A stretch of DNA of 64,000 bases from Pedococcus bigeumensis (lineage in GTDB: Bacteria > Actinomycetota > Actinomycetes > Actinomycetales > Dermatophilaceae): the NCBI RefSeq assembly GCF_006438965.1, contig NZ_RCZM01000005.1:1-64000 (forward strand). The letters are read 5' to 3'. The notes under the pieces were generated by a model. That model was not told where the DNA came from, did not search any database, and was given only the letters and a program-made list of their open reading frames with translations. Positions 28,807 to 40,309 of this stretch are shown in pieces (position 1 is the stretch's first letter; each line of letters opens with the position of its first letter). Made by a program: the position numbers and the translations under genes.

Positions 28807-30508
28807 CCTCGACCGCGAGCGCTACGCCGCCATCTATGGCCCCACCACCGGCGACCAGCTTCGCCTCGGCGACACCGACCTGTGGATCGAGGTCGAGGAC
28901 GACCTCACCTTCGGCGGTGAGGAAGCCGTCTTCGGCGGCGGCAAGTCGATCCGGGAGTCGATGGCCCAGGGCACCCGCACCAGCGCTGGCGGTGCGCTCG
29001 ACACGGTCATCACCAACGTGGTCGTGCTCGACCACTGGGGCGTCATCCGCGCCGACGTCGGCATCCGTCATGGGCGCATCGTGGCGCTCGGCCGCAGCGG
29101 CAACCCCGACATCGCCGACGGCGTGCACCCCGAGCTCGAGATCGGCCCCGGAACCGACGTCATCTCCGGCGAGGGTCGGATCCTCACCGCCGGCGGGGTC
29201 GACCTGCACGTCCACTTCCTGTCGACCAGCCAGGTGCACGAGGCCCTCGCGTCGGGCGTCACCACGCTCGGCGGTGGTGGCACGGGGCCGTCCGAGGGGT
29301 CCAAGGCCACCACCGTCACCCCCGGCCTGTGGCACCTCCAGTCGGTCCTGCGCGGCCTCGACCACCTGCCGGTCAACCTGCTCCTCATGGGCAAGGGCAA
29401 CACCGTCAGCGCCGAGAGCCTGCGCGAGCAGGCGTTGGGTGGCGCCGCGGCCTACAAGGTGCACGAGGACTGGGGCAGCACACCGGCCGCCATCGACGCG
29501 GCCCTGCGCGCAGCCGACGAGTTCGGTCTCCAGGTGACGCTGCACAGCGACAGCCTCAACGAGGCGGGCTTCGTCGACTCCACGCTGCGGGCGATCGCCT
29601 GCCGCAGCATCCACGCCTTCCACACCGAAGGCGCCGGCGGCGGCCACGCCCCCGACATCATCACCATCGCCGGCCACCCCAACGTGCTGCCCGGCTCGAC
29701 CAACCCGACCCTCCCGCACACCGTCAACACGGTCGCCGAGCACCTCGACATGCTGATGGTCTGCCACCACCTCAACCCGTCCGTGCCGGAGGACCTCGCC
29801 TTTGCCGAGAGCCGGATCCGGGCGAGCACCATTGCGGCAGAAGACATCCTGCACGACATGGGCGCACTGTCCATGACGAGCTCGGACGCCCAGGCGATGG
29901 GACGGATCGGCGAGGTCATCACCCGCACCTGGCAGGTGGCCCACGTGATGAAGGCACGCCTCGGCCCGCTCAGTGGCACCTATCCCGCCGACAACGAGCG
30001 CGCCCGTCGCTACATCGCCAAGTACACGATCAACCCCGCCATCGCCCACGGCATCGACCACGAGGTCGGCTCGATCGAGGCGGGCAAGCTCGCCGACCTC
30101 GTCCTCTGGAACCCGAAGTTCTTCGGCTGGCGCCCCGACGTCGTGCTCAAGGGCGGAGCCATCGTGTATGCCGCTCTCGGCGACCCGAACGCGTCCATCC
30201 CCACGCCGCAGCCGGTCCTCATGCGCCCCGCCCTGGTGGGCGAGGGCGGCGCCGGCGCCGACCACTCCCTGGCCTTCGTGGCGCCGGCCGCGATGCAGGG
30301 CGGGCTGGACCACAGGCTCGGCCTGCGCCGCACGCTCACCCCGGTGCGACCCACCCGGGAGGTCAGCAAGGCCGACATGATCAACAACGACACCCTGCCC
30401 GTGATCGAGGTCGACCCCGAGTCGTTCGCGATCCGCATCGACGGTGAGCTCGTGGTGCCGGCGCCGGCGACGGAACTCCCACTCGCCCAACGCTATTCGT
30501 TGTTCTGA
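28799..30508 (+). CDS. ureC: Urease alpha (catalytic) subunit
   Basis: This 569-residue amidohydrolase has the usual UreC length. The nickel-bridging Lys that is carbamylated is K220 in [10 protein letters not shown]. The histidine ligands start in [10 protein letters not shown], the flap His is H323 in MVCHHLN, and the catalytic-site Asp is D363 in [14 protein letters not shown]. All required residues are present, so the enzyme should be active once loaded with nickel. Small differences from the common consensus (VDLHVHFL in place of IDTHIHFI, HHLN in place of HHLD) are conservative. Confidence 0.97.
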   Translation: MADLDRERYAAIYGPTTGDQLRLGDTDLWIEVEDDLTFGGEEAVFGGGKSIRESMAQGTRTSAGGALDTVITNVVVLDHWGVIRADVGIRHGRIVALGRSGNPDIADGVHPELEIGPGTDVISGEGRILTAGGVDLHVHFLSTSQVHEALASGVTTLGGGGTGPSEGSKATTVTPGLWHLQSVLRGLDHLPVNLLLMGKGNTVSAESLREQALGGAAAYKVHEDWGSTPAAIDAALRAADEFGLQVTLHSDSLNEAGFVDSTLRAIACRSIHAFHTEGAGGGHAPDIITIAGHPNVLPGSTNPTLPHTVNTVAEHLDMLMVCHHLNPSVPEDLAFAESRIRASTIAAEDILHDMGALSMTSSDAQAMGRIGEVITRTWQVAHVMKARLGPLSGTYPADNERARRYIAKYTINPAIAHGIDHEVGSIEAGKLADLVLWNPKFFGWRPDVVLKGGAIVYAALGDPNASIPTPQPVLMRPALVGEGGAGADHSLAFVAPAAMQGGLDHRLGLRRTLTPVRPTREVSKADMINNDTLPVIEVDPESFAIRIDGELVVPAPATELPLAQRYSLF

Positions 30509-30523
30509 GACGGCAGCCCACCC

Positions 30524-31192
30524 ATGCTCCCCCACCCCGAGTTCGCCGCCATGCTGCTGGCCGACGGGCGCCTGCCGGTCGGAGGCCACACCCAGTCCGC
30601 CGGGCTCGAGCCCGCGCTCCTCGGCGGCCTCGAACCACGCGACATCCCCGACCTGATCACGACCCGGCTGCGCACCGTGGTCCTCGTGGACGCCGGGACA
30701 GCTGTGGTGGCGCGGCACCGCACGATGGCGGGGCTCCCCCTCGATGACGTGCAGCTCGCCTGGGCCGCGCGCACGCCCAGCGAGGTGGTGCGGGCCGCGT
30801 CCATCGCCGTCGGGCGTGGACAGCGCCGGCTGGCGCAGCGGCTGTGGCCCGGCAGTGCGGCCGCCTCGGCGCTGGCGCCACTGCGTGCGCCCGCGCGTCC
30901 GGTGGCGGTCGGCTCGATGGCCGCAGCCGCCGGACTGGACGGCGCCCGGACGGCGCGGCTGGTGGCCTACGACGACGTCCAGTCGCTGTGTGCGGCCGCC
31001 CTCAAGCTGTGTCCGCTCGACCCCGCGGAGACGACCGAGTGGTTGCTCCACGCCGGCCCCGGCGTCGAAGCGGTCGTCGTTGCGGTCGCCCACCTGACCG
31101 AGCCGGACGGCATACCCGCGCTGTCGGCCCCGCTGCTGGAGCAGTGGCAGCACGCCCACCCCACCCACCCACGGAGGCTGTTCAGTGCCTGA
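30524..31192 (+). CDS. ureF: Urease accessory protein UreF
   Basis: This 222-residue all-helical protein has the UreF pattern: [19 protein letters not shown] at the start and [17 protein letters not shown] near residue 147. It acts in the UreD-UreF-UreG complex as the activator of UreG GTPase. It follows ureC by 15 bases and overlaps ureG by 8. Confidence 0.92.
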   Translation: MLPHPEFAAMLLADGRLPVGGHTQSAGLEPALLGGLEPRDIPDLITTRLRTVVLVDAGTAVVARHRTMAGLPLDDVQLAWAARTPSEVVRAASIAVGRGQRRLAQRLWPGSAAASALAPLRAPARPVAVGSMAAAAGLDGARTARLVAYDDVQSLCAAALKLCPLDPAETTEWLLHAGPGVEAVVVAVAHLTEPDGIPALSAPLLEQWQHAHPTHPRRLFSA

Positions 31193-31928
31193 CACCACCC
31201 GCGAGACAAGCCGCGCCTTCCGACTGGGCGTCGCAGGTCCGGTCGGCACCGGCAAGTCCTCCCTCATCGCCATGGTCTGCCGCGAGCTCGGCGACGAGCT
31301 GCAGCTCGGCGTCATCACCAACGACATCTACACCGACGAGGACGCCCGGATGCTCCGCGCCGCCGGGGTGCTCGACCCCGACCGGATCCGCGCCGTCGAG
31401 ACCGGCGCCTGCCCGCACACCGCGATCCGCGACGACGTCTCCGCCAACCTGCTGGCCGTCGAGGACCTCGAAGCCGACTTCGCTCCCCTCGACCTCGTGA
31501 TGGTCGAGTCCGGCGGCGACAACCTCACGGCGACCTTCTCCCCTGCCCTCGTCGACGCCCAGGTCTTCGTGCTCGACGTCGCCGGCGGTGGTGACGTGGT
31601 GCGCAAGGGCGGCCCCGGCATCTCCCGCGCCGACCTGCTGGTCGTCAACAAGACCGACCTCGCGCCCTACGTCGGCGTCGACGCGGATCTGATGCTGCGC
31701 GAGGGCCAGGACGCCCGCGACGGCCGGCCCGTCATCGGCCTGTCCCGCACCGACCCCGACTCGGTGGCCGAGCTGCGGGCCTGGGTGCTCGCCATGGTGG
31801 CGTCACACCGTGATGGCCACCACGTCCCGGTCGACCCCGGTCCGATGGCCCCCCACTCACACGCGGGCGACGGCGCCCGGGCGCACAGCCATGTCCACGA
31901 CGGCGGTGACGGTGTCCACGCACACTGA
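31185..31928 (+). CDS. ureG: Urease accessory GTPase UreG with His-rich C-terminal tail
   Basis: This 247-residue SIMIBI GTPase delivers nickel. The P-loop GPVGTGKS is at 18-25, the CPH metal motif in [12 protein letters not shown], the G3-type region in VMVESGGDN and [10 protein letters not shown] as the G4 motif. The GTG start overlaps ureF. Unusually, residues 217-247 form an extra tail with seven histidines in HSHAG, AHSHVHD and VHAH groups. Histidine-rich nickel stores usually lie on UreE or at the N-terminus of UreG. No ureE is present, so the tail may replace it (inference). Confidence 0.94.
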   Translation: MPDTTRETSRAFRLGVAGPVGTGKSSLIAMVCRELGDELQLGVITNDIYTDEDARMLRAAGVLDPDRIRAVETGACPHTAIRDDVSANLLAVEDLEADFAPLDLVMVESGGDNLTATFSPALVDAQVFVLDVAGGGDVVRKGGPGISRADLLVVNKTDLAPYVGVDADLMLREGQDARDGRPVIGLSRTDPDSVAELRAWVLAMVASHRDGHHVPVDPGPMAPHSHAGDGARAHSHVHDGGDGVHAH

Positions 31929-32631
31929 GGTCCGCACTGCCCGGGTCGGCCTGTGGCCGCAGGACGGTCGCTGCCGGCTGGAGCTCGCCAACGGCCTGGT
32001 CGCGCCACGCGTGATCCGCCATGACGCCACCACGGCAGAGGTCTCCCTGGTCGCGACGACGGCCACCCTCCTTGGCGGCGACGTCCTGCGGCTGGCCGTC
32101 GAGGTGGGCCCCGGCCTGCGCCTCGACCTGCGGGACGTCGCCGGCACCGTGGCCTACCACGGGCGTGGGCTCGGCTGCGTGGTCGACGTGTCGTTGCGCG
32201 TGCACGAGGGCGCCACCCTCACCTGGGCTGCCGAACCCCTCGTGGTCGCCGACGGAGCCGAGGTCACCCGCCAGCTGCGCGTCGACGTCGCCGAGGGTGG
32301 CCGGCTGCTGCTCCGGGACCAGGTGGCGCTGGGCCGCAGCGGCCAGGACGGCGGTCGCCTCGACTGCCACACGACCATGACGTATGCCGGTCGCCCGGCG
32401 CTCGTGGAGCACCTCGAGGTGCGCTCGGGGCTGGCTCCGGGCGCCCTGGGCGACGCCCGGGTGGTCGACTCGGTCACCAGCCTCGGGTGGCGACCCGAGA
32501 CGCCTGCCGGCCACACGGCATACCGGCTGCACGAACCGGGGGCGCTGAGCAGGCAGCTACTGACGCAGTCGCACGCCTCCACCCTGCCGGACCTCTGGGA
32601 CGACTGGACGTCCCAGCTCCCACCAATTTGA
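31891..32631 (+). CDS. ureD: Urease accessory protein UreD
   Basis: This protein of about 246 residues has the UreD/UreH beta-helix pattern: [40 protein letters not shown] and [14 protein letters not shown]. It is the scaffold that carries nickel to apo-urease with UreF and UreG. It overlaps ureG by 38 bases if the ATG at 31891 is used; a GTG at 31912 is an equally possible start. Confidence 0.9.
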   Translation: MSTTAVTVSTHTEVRTARVGLWPQDGRCRLELANGLVAPRVIRHDATTAEVSLVATTATLLGGDVLRLAVEVGPGLRLDLRDVAGTVAYHGRGLGCVVDVSLRVHEGATLTWAAEPLVVADGAEVTRQLRVDVAEGGRLLLRDQVALGRSGQDGGRLDCHTTMTYAGRPALVEHLEVRSGLAPGALGDARVVDSVTSLGWRPETPAGHTAYRLHEPGALSRQLLTQSHASTLPDLWDDWTSQLPPI

Positions 32632-32696
32632 CGGAGCCCGGGCGGCACGCTCCCGGCGTAGCGTGGCGAGACCACCAACTCCGGAAGGAAGCAACC

Positions 32697-32945
32697 ATGG
32701 GGCAATTCATGGACGTCCACACCAACATGCCGGGAGTCACCGCGGAGGCACTCCTCGAGGCCCATCGGGCCGACCTCGCCATCCAGGAGGAGGAGTCGGT
32801 GGACTTCCAGAAGGCCTGGGCCGACCCTGAGTCCGGTCACGTCTTCTGTCTCTCCGAGGGGCCGAGCAAGGAAGCGATCCAGCGCATCCACGAGCGTGCC
32901 GGACACCCGTACGACCAGATCCACGAGATCACCGTCACGGCCTGA
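32697..32945 (+). CDS. SCO4226-family nickel-binding protein (DUF4242)
   Basis: This 82-residue ferredoxin-like-fold protein has the DUF4242 features MGQFMDVHTNMPGVTAEALL, VDFQKAWADPESGHVFCLSEGPS and IHERAGHPYDQIHEI. The Streptomyces relative SCO4226 binds nickel. AGGAAG lies upstream of the ATG at 32697. It follows ureD after 65 bases on the same strand, so it may take part in nickel storage or delivery for urease; that link is inference from position. Confidence 0.85.
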   Translation: MGQFMDVHTNMPGVTAEALLEAHRADLAIQEEESVDFQKAWADPESGHVFCLSEGPSKEAIQRIHERAGHPYDQIHEITVTA

Positions 32946-32991
32946 CGCACCGTCACCGCCTGACTTCGCTGACTTCGCTGCCCTCGCAGGA

Positions 32992-33033
32992 CCGGAGCGG
33001 ACGGCTGCCCTCCGCCGGCTGCACCCGCTCCGG
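32992..33033 (+). terminator. Possible terminator after the urease/nickel genes
   Basis: CCGGAGCGG (32992-33000) pairs with CCGCTCCGG (33025-33033) over a 24-nt loop. A second small hairpin (ATGCGGG/CCCGCAT) lies at 33100-33116. There is no T tract. Confidence 0.35.
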
Positions 33034-33210
33034 AGGGTGTTGCGCGCCCTGCCCCAGGATCGTCGCCCGACCCAATAACGACATGCCCGGCTGTCCGAAA
33101 TGCGGGTTGCCCGCATGCGGTGGCGGCAGCAGTCCTACCATGGAAGAACGTCGGCAGGAGGAGCGCGACGCGCAACAAACAGCAGATGAACAAGGTGGCG
33201 GAAACACGTA

Positions 33211-35138
<1,928 letters not shown>

Positions 35139-35142
<4 letters not shown>

Positions 35143-36236
35143 CCACCGAGCTTGGTATGCCGTCCATCGGCGTTCGCAGCGGCACCGCCGGTGTGCCCCG
35201 CCTCGCCGACGACGCCGCGAAGCAGACCAAGAAGGAGTTCACCTCCGACCAGGAGGTGCGCTGGTGCCCCGGCTGCGGCGACTACGCGATCCTCGCCGCT
35301 GTGCAGGGGTTCCTGCCCGAGCTCGGCCTCAAGCGCGAGAACACCGTCTTCGTCTCCGGGATCGGCTGCTCGTCGCGGTTCCCCTACTACCTCGACACCT
35401 ACGGCATGCACTCGATCCACGGCCGGGCACCCGCCATCGCCACCGGGCTCGCGACCAGCCGACCCGACCTGTCGGTGTGGGTCGTCACCGGCGACGGGGA
35501 CGCCCTGTCCATCGGTGGCAACCACCTCATCCACGCGCTGCGCCGCAACGTCAACCTCACGATCCTGTTGTTCAACAACCAGATCTACGGCCTGACCAAG
35601 GGCCAGTACTCACCGACCTCCGAGGTCGGCAAGGTCACCAAGTCCACCCCGATGGGGTCGGTCGACCACCCGTTCAACCCGGTGTCCCTGGCGCTGGGCG
35701 CCGAAGCCTCGTTCGTCGCGCGGACGACCGACACGGACCGCAAGCATCTCACCGAGATCCTGCGCGCCGCGGCCGAGCACCGAGGCACGTCCCTGGTCGA
35801 GATCTACCAGAACTGCCCGATCTTCAATGACGGCGCGTTCGACCTCATCAAGGACCGCTCCGAGCAGGAGGCCCGGATCGTCCACCTCGCCGACGGCCAG
35901 CCCGTCGGTGTCGGCCCCGAGGGTGACCGCCAGCTCCTCGTCCGGGGTGCGGGTGGCTCGATGGAGTTCGTCCCCCAGGCAGCGGCGCAGGGGCGCGACG
36001 TGGTGGTCCACGACGCGGGCGCGACCGACCCGACCCAGGCTTTCGCCCTGTCCCGGCTCGACTCCCCACAGATGACGCACGTACCGATGGGCATCTTCCG
36101 CAGCGTGACGCGGCCGACCTACGACGACCTCGTCCGCGCCCAGGTCGATGCGGCCATCGACACCGCGGGTGGTCGCCCGACCGACGCCGACCTGGACGAG
36201 CTGATCCACGGGCGCGACACCTGGACCGTCGCGTGA
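35139..36236 (+). CDS. korB: 2-oxoglutarate:ferredoxin oxidoreductase, beta subunit
   Basis: This 365-residue ThDP subunit carries VRWCPGCGDYAIL (Cys 43 and 46, ligands of the 4Fe-4S cluster) and VSGIGCSSRFPYY with a third Cys. The ThDP/Mg motif runs GDGDALSIGGNH to LLFNNQIYGLTKGQ. All cluster and cofactor residues are visible. It is translationally coupled to korA and followed by a large hairpin. Confidence 0.95.
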
Positions 36237-36244
36237 CGATGCCG

Positions 36245-36306
36245 GTCGAGTGGCCACGACACGCTGAGCTCGAGTGGGACCCACCAGCGTGTCGTGGCCA
36301 CTCGAC
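36245..36306 (+). terminator. Long perfect inverted repeat after korB
   Basis: Two perfect 22-nt arms (36245-36266 and 36285-36306) enclose an 18-nt loop, 8 bases after the korB stop and ahead of rarD. The arms contain GTGGCCACGACACGC. It is a good terminator, and the length also suggests a member of a dispersed intergenic repeat family. No T tract follows. Confidence 0.65.
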
Positions 36307-36334
36307 CCGGCTCGCACCCCTGCCACGCACTTAG

Positions 36335-37255
36335 GTGGGTCACGACGACGAACGGCGCGGCGCGGCATACGGGCTGCTCGCCTATGCGATCTGGGGGATC
36401 TTCCCCCTCTACTTCGCTGCGCTGAAACCCGCGGGCGCGTGGGAGATCCTGTCGCACCGCATCCTCTGGACCCTGCTGCTCTGCGCGCTCGTGCTGCTCG
36501 TGCGCCGAGACCTGGCGTGGGCCCGCCAGCTGTGGCAGCGCCCACGCCTGGGACTCGCCGTCACCGCGGCAGCGCTGCTCATCGCGGTGAACTGGGTGAT
36601 CTACGTGGCGTCGGTGCTCAACGGGAAGACCACCGAGGCTGCCCTTGGCTACTTCCTCAACCCGATCGTCACCGTCGCCCTGGGTGTCGTCGTCCTGCGC
36701 GAGCGGCTCCGGCCACTGCAGTGGGTGGCCGTCGCGATCGGTGCCGTCGCCGGTATCTACCTCAGCATCGCGGCTGGCTCGGTGCCGGTCATCGCGATCA
36801 GCCTGGCGATGTCGTTCGGGCTCTACGGCCTGGTGAAGAAGAAGGTCGGGGCGTCACTGGAGGCCATGCACTCCCTCACAGCCGAGACTGCGGTGCTCGC
36901 GCCGGTCGCAGTGGTCATGCTCGTCGTGCTGACCGGCCGTGGGGACACCACGTTCACCACCGACGGCGGCTGGCACACCGCGCTGCTGGTGGCGGCCGGG
37001 GTCGCGACGGCCACCCCGCTGCTGCTCTTCGCGGCAGCCGCGCGTCGTGTCCCGCTCGTCACGATCGGGTTGCTGCAGTTCATCACGCCGGTGCTCCAGC
37101 TGCTCTGCGGCGTCCTGCTCCTCGACGAGCACATGTCCGGGACCCGGTGGATCGGCTTCGGCATCGTGTGGATCGCGTTGGCAGTGTTGAGCTTTGACTC
37201 ACTCCGCAACCTGCCTCGACGCGGTCGACCGGACACCGCCGCAGCATTGCCCTGA
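36335..37255 (+). CDS. rarD: RarD/EamA-type membrane transporter
   Basis: This 306-residue protein has ten hydrophobic helices in two EamA repeats. AYGLLAYAIWGIFPLYFAAL, EILSHRILWTLLL, GYFLNPIVTVALG and LQFITPVLQLLCGV are RarD hallmarks. A metabolite-export role is presumed; the substrate is unknown. GTG start at 36335. It converges on the DinB gene. Confidence 0.9.
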   Translation: MGHDDERRGAAYGLLAYAIWGIFPLYFAALKPAGAWEILSHRILWTLLLCALVLLVRRDLAWARQLWQRPRLGLAVTAAALLIAVNWVIYVASVLNGKTTEAALGYFLNPIVTVALGVVVLRERLRPLQWVAVAIGAVAGIYLSIAAGSVPVIAISLAMSFGLYGLVKKKVGASLEAMHSLTAETAVLAPVAVVMLVVLTGRGDTTFTTDGGWHTALLVAAGVATATPLLLFAAAARRVPLVTIGLLQFITPVLQLLCGVLLLDEHMSGTRWIGFGIVWIALAVLSFDSLRNLPRRGRPDTAAALP

Positions 37256-37268
37256 GAGTTGCCTCGAG

Positions 37269-37295
37269 GTCCCGGCCCTGGTGCTAGCCCGGGAC
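37269..37295. terminator. Hairpin between convergent rarD and DinB genes
   Basis: GTCCCGG and CCGGGAC form a 7-bp stem with a 13-nt loop that overlaps the DinB stop codon. It could end both transcripts. Confidence 0.45.
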
Positions 37296-37781
37296 GTGGT
37301 GGCCGGTGCCTCCGTCGATCAGCTCGCGGAGGATGTCGGCGTGACCGGCGTGGCGCACCGTGTCCTCGATCATGTGGACCAGAACCCAGCGCAGGCTCAC
37401 CGTCTTGCCGGAGTACGAGGTGCCGGTCTCGTCGAGCGGCAGCTCGAGGATCGCCGCATCAGCCGCCGCCCAAGCACGTCGGTAGAAGGCCACGATCTCC
37501 TCGGTGGTCTCACCGTCGGCCGCACGCATGTCCGCCTCAGGGTCCTGTGAGATGTCGGTCAGCGGCTCCGTAGGACGGCCGAAGGTCTCGCAGAACCAGC
37601 CGTACTCCGCATTGGCCAGGTGCTTGACCAGGCCGACCAAGTTGGTGCCGCTAGGCACCATCGCCCGACGGATCTTGTGGTCCGGCAACCCATCCAGCTT
37701 CCACAACATCACGTCACGATGGCTCTGCAGGGCTGCCAGGAGCGTGGTCTTCTCGTCGGCAGCGTAGGGGTTGGTCGTCAT
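37284..37781 (-). CDS. DUF664/DinB-family protein, second copy
   Basis: This 165-residue DinB-fold protein has NLVGLVKHLANAEYGWFCETF and LVHMIEDTVRHAGHADILREL, the His residues expected for the metal site. Members in actinobacteria are named mycothiol transferases. It differs clearly from the copy at 22.1 kb. It is separated from the oxidase gene on the same strand by 25 bases. Confidence 0.87.
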   Translation of the reverse strand: MTTNPYAADEKTTLLAALQSHRDVMLWKLDGLPDHKIRRAMVPSGTNLVGLVKHLANAEYGWFCETFGRPTEPLTDISQDPEADMRAADGETTEEIVAFYRRAWAAADAAILELPLDETGTSYSGKTVSLRWVLVHMIEDTVRHAGHADILRELIDGGTGHHVPG

Positions 37782-37806
37782 GCTGCGAGGCTAGCCACGA
37801 GCGGTG

Positions 37807-39105
37807 TCACCGGCCGAGGACGTGGTCCAGGTGGGCGTTGGCGAACCGGCGCTCGGGGTCGAGGCGGTCGCGCACCGCAAGGAAGTCGCCGAAGCGCGGA
37901 TAGAGCTCCCGCAGCCGATCGGCATCGAGGGTGTGCAGCTTGCCCCAGTGCGGCCGCCCGGCATGTTCGGCCACGATCGCCTCGAAGGCGGCGAACGCTC
38001 CATAGTCGTCCATCCGGTGGTACTGGTGGATCGCGATATAGGCGTTCTCCCGCTCGTACGCGGTCGACAGCCAGATGTCGTCTGCCCCGACAAAGCGGAT
38101 CTCCAGCGGGAAGGTCAGCGGCGCGCGATGCTGCTCCAGCCAGTTCCGCACGGCCACAATGACATCCGCGACCGCAGCCCGCGGCACGGCATACTCGCTC
38201 TCCCTGAAGCGCACCTTGCGCTCGGCGACGAAGACGCGCCACGAGTCGTCGGTGTACTCCCGTGCGCCGAGCAGTCGCGCACTCACCGCGTTGAGCCGCG
38301 GGACCACCCCGGGCCAGCGAGTCGCACCACGGTTGGTCGCCTCGAAGAGCCGGTTGGAGAGCAGGTCGTCGTCGAGGGCGGCGCGCCAGCGCGGCAGCGG
38401 CGTACCGGGATGGCCGGCGTCGACACGGTCGTTGTGCTTGACGAGGACCCGGTCGGTCAGCGGGAACCAGTGCATGTCGACGTGGTCGTGGGTGTCCACG
38501 TCCTCCTCAATGCGTTCGAGCACCTCGAACAGGTCGGCGCCGAACTCGTTGGCGTGCAACCGAAAAGCCGGCACGCACTGGAGCTCGACCTCGGTGATGA
38601 CCCCGAGCGCACCCAACCCCACCCGGGCCGCCTGGAAGGTGTCGGGCTCGACCGAGGCCGAGCACTCCAGCAGCGAACCGTCTGCCAGCGCCAGGGTGAG
38701 CCCCGAGACGGCAGCAGCGATGCCCTGCAGCCGGATCCCGGTGCCGTGCGTGCCGGTCGAGATCGCGCCGGCGACGGACTGCCGGTCGATGTCACCGAGG
38801 TTCGGCAGCGCCAGCCCGAGGGCGTGCAACGCGGGGTTGAGGACGTGCAGGGGGGTGCCACCCAGCACCCGGACGCGGCCGAGCTCACGGTCGACGTGGG
38901 TGATGCCGCTCAGCTGGTCGAGGCGCAGCTGGAGGCCGTCCGTGGCGGCCACCGCCGTGAACGAGTGCCCGGCACCCACCGCCTTAACGGGTATGCCGCG
39001 TGCCTGCGCACGCAGGATCGCCGCCGACACCTCGTCAGGGCGACGGGGCGAGGCGACCTCGACCGGGTGGCTGGTCTGGTTGCCGGCCCAGTTGGTCCAC
39101 GTCAT
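37807..39105 (-). CDS. FAD-binding D-arabinono-1,4-lactone oxidase family protein
   Basis: This 432-residue VAO/PCMH-fold flavoprotein starts WTNWAGNQTSHPVEVASPRR. It has the covalent-flavin-type motif VGAGHSFTAVAATDG (His near 47) and AGAISTGTHGTG near 115. The C-terminal ALO domain includes PHWGKLHTLDADRLRELYPR. The family oxidises sugar lactones or alditols with O2. The ATG overlaps the stop of the PLP-enzyme gene by four bases, so the two are cotranscribed. Confidence 0.9.
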   Translation of the reverse strand: MTWTNWAGNQTSHPVEVASPRRPDEVSAAILRAQARGIPVKAVGAGHSFTAVAATDGLQLRLDQLSGITHVDRELGRVRVLGGTPLHVLNPALHALGLALPNLGDIDRQSVAGAISTGTHGTGIRLQGIAAAVSGLTLALADGSLLECSASVEPDTFQAARVGLGALGVITEVELQCVPAFRLHANEFGADLFEVLERIEEDVDTHDHVDMHWFPLTDRVLVKHNDRVDAGHPGTPLPRWRAALDDDLLSNRLFEATNRGATRWPGVVPRLNAVSARLLGAREYTDDSWRVFVAERKVRFRESEYAVPRAAVADVIVAVRNWLEQHRAPLTFPLEIRFVGADDIWLSTAYERENAYIAIHQYHRMDDYGAFAAFEAIVAEHAGRPHWGKLHTLDADRLRELYPRFGDFLAVRDRLDPERRFANAHLDHVLGR

Positions 39106-40247
39106 CCGAAGTTCTTCCCCTCACCCCGGTAGGTCGGGACCGTCTCGACCAGCTGGTCACCACGGACGAGGTGAAGCGCGTCGAACCGCTCGCACATCTC
39201 CCCTGCCTTGGCATAGCGGAACCAGACCCTGTCGCCCAGTTTGAGGTCGCGAACACCTTTGCCCTGCAAGGGAGTCTGCACCTCGCCAACCCCTTCCGAC
39301 TTGACCAGCTTGACGCCAGCGCGACCGAAAGGGGCGGGCACGCGCGACCACCCCGGCGGCCCGGATGCCACGTAGCCTCCACCAAAGGCGGTGACGAAGC
39401 CGGGGCCCGGCCGGCGGACCACCGGTAGGGCGAAGGCCGCTGCAGGCTGCGGGCTGAAGTCGTCGTAGCCGTCGAACAGGGTCGGGCCGTACAACCCGGA
39501 CCCGGCCGCCAGCTCGGTCACGGCCGGATCCTGACCCGTGACGTGCAGCGAACCCGTCCCCCCGCCGTTCACGAAGTCCAGGTCCGCCACCTCGCGTACG
39601 GCAGCGACGACCTCGCCGCGGCGCTGGAGCAGCGACTCGGCCGACTGCTTCTTGACCAGCCGCACCGCTGGTGAGGAGTCAGGCAGCCCGGCTATCTGGG
39701 CGTCGTAGAACATCAGCCCGACGACCGACAGCCCTGCGGCGGCGGCGGCCTGCGCCAGGGCCACCGCATCAGCGGGCTCGCGCAGCGGTGAGCGACGGAC
39801 GCCGAGGTGGACGCGGCCGATCCGCAGCGACGCGTCGATGTCGAGGGCCACCCGCAACCCGTGCGGTCGGTCCAGGCCGGCGAGGAACTCCACGTGCTCG
39901 ACGGAGTCGACGGTGAGGGTCACCTCGGCTGCCGTCCGCGCATCCGCGGCGACACCGGCCAGCGCGGCCCGATCCACGCTGGGGTACGCCACGTAGATGT
40001 CCTCGAAGCCCTCCTCGACCAGCCAGCGGGCCTCCGGCACGGCATACGACATCACCCCGGCGAAGCCGGGTCGGGCCAGCGCACGCGACAGGAGGCTGCG
40101 GCACCGGACCGACTTGGACGCCACCCGGATCGGCAACCCCGCAGCGCGGCGCTCGAGATCTGTGGCGTTGGCATCGAAGGCGTCGAGGTCGACGACCGCG
40201 AACGGTGGTTGAACGGTGGCGGTCGCACGATCCCAAGGGAGGGTCAC
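39102..40247 (-). CDS. PLP-dependent amino acid deaminase/aldolase (DSD1/alanine racemase fold)
   Basis: This 381-residue fold-type III PLP enzyme has PPFAVVDLDAFDANATDLER and then PIRVASKSVRCRSLL with the PLP lysine (about residue 45). DFVNGGGTGSLHVTG is the phosphate-binding region, and the C-terminal DSD1 domain ends in KAGEMCERFDALHLV with likely zinc ligands. Relatives are D-threonine aldolase and D-serine dehydratase; the substrate here is unknown. It is coupled to the lactone-oxidase gene. Confidence 0.87.
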   Translation of the reverse strand: MTLPWDRATATVQPPFAVVDLDAFDANATDLERRAAGLPIRVASKSVRCRSLLSRALARPGFAGVMSYAVPEARWLVEEGFEDIYVAYPSVDRAALAGVAADARTAAEVTLTVDSVEHVEFLAGLDRPHGLRVALDIDASLRIGRVHLGVRRSPLREPADAVALAQAAAAAGLSVVGLMFYDAQIAGLPDSSPAVRLVKKQSAESLLQRRGEVVAAVREVADLDFVNGGGTGSLHVTGQDPAVTELAAGSGLYGPTLFDGYDDFSPQPAAAFALPVVRRPGPGFVTAFGGGYVASGPPGWSRVPAPFGRAGVKLVKSEGVGEVQTPLQGKGVRDLKLGDRVWFRYAKAGEMCERFDALHLVRGDQLVETVPTYRGEGKNFG

Positions 40248-40309
40248 ACGCCCGACCCTACCGACGGGTCACCTCCATCGGCGCCAAAGCCCCGGACTTC
40301 TGTGCCCGG

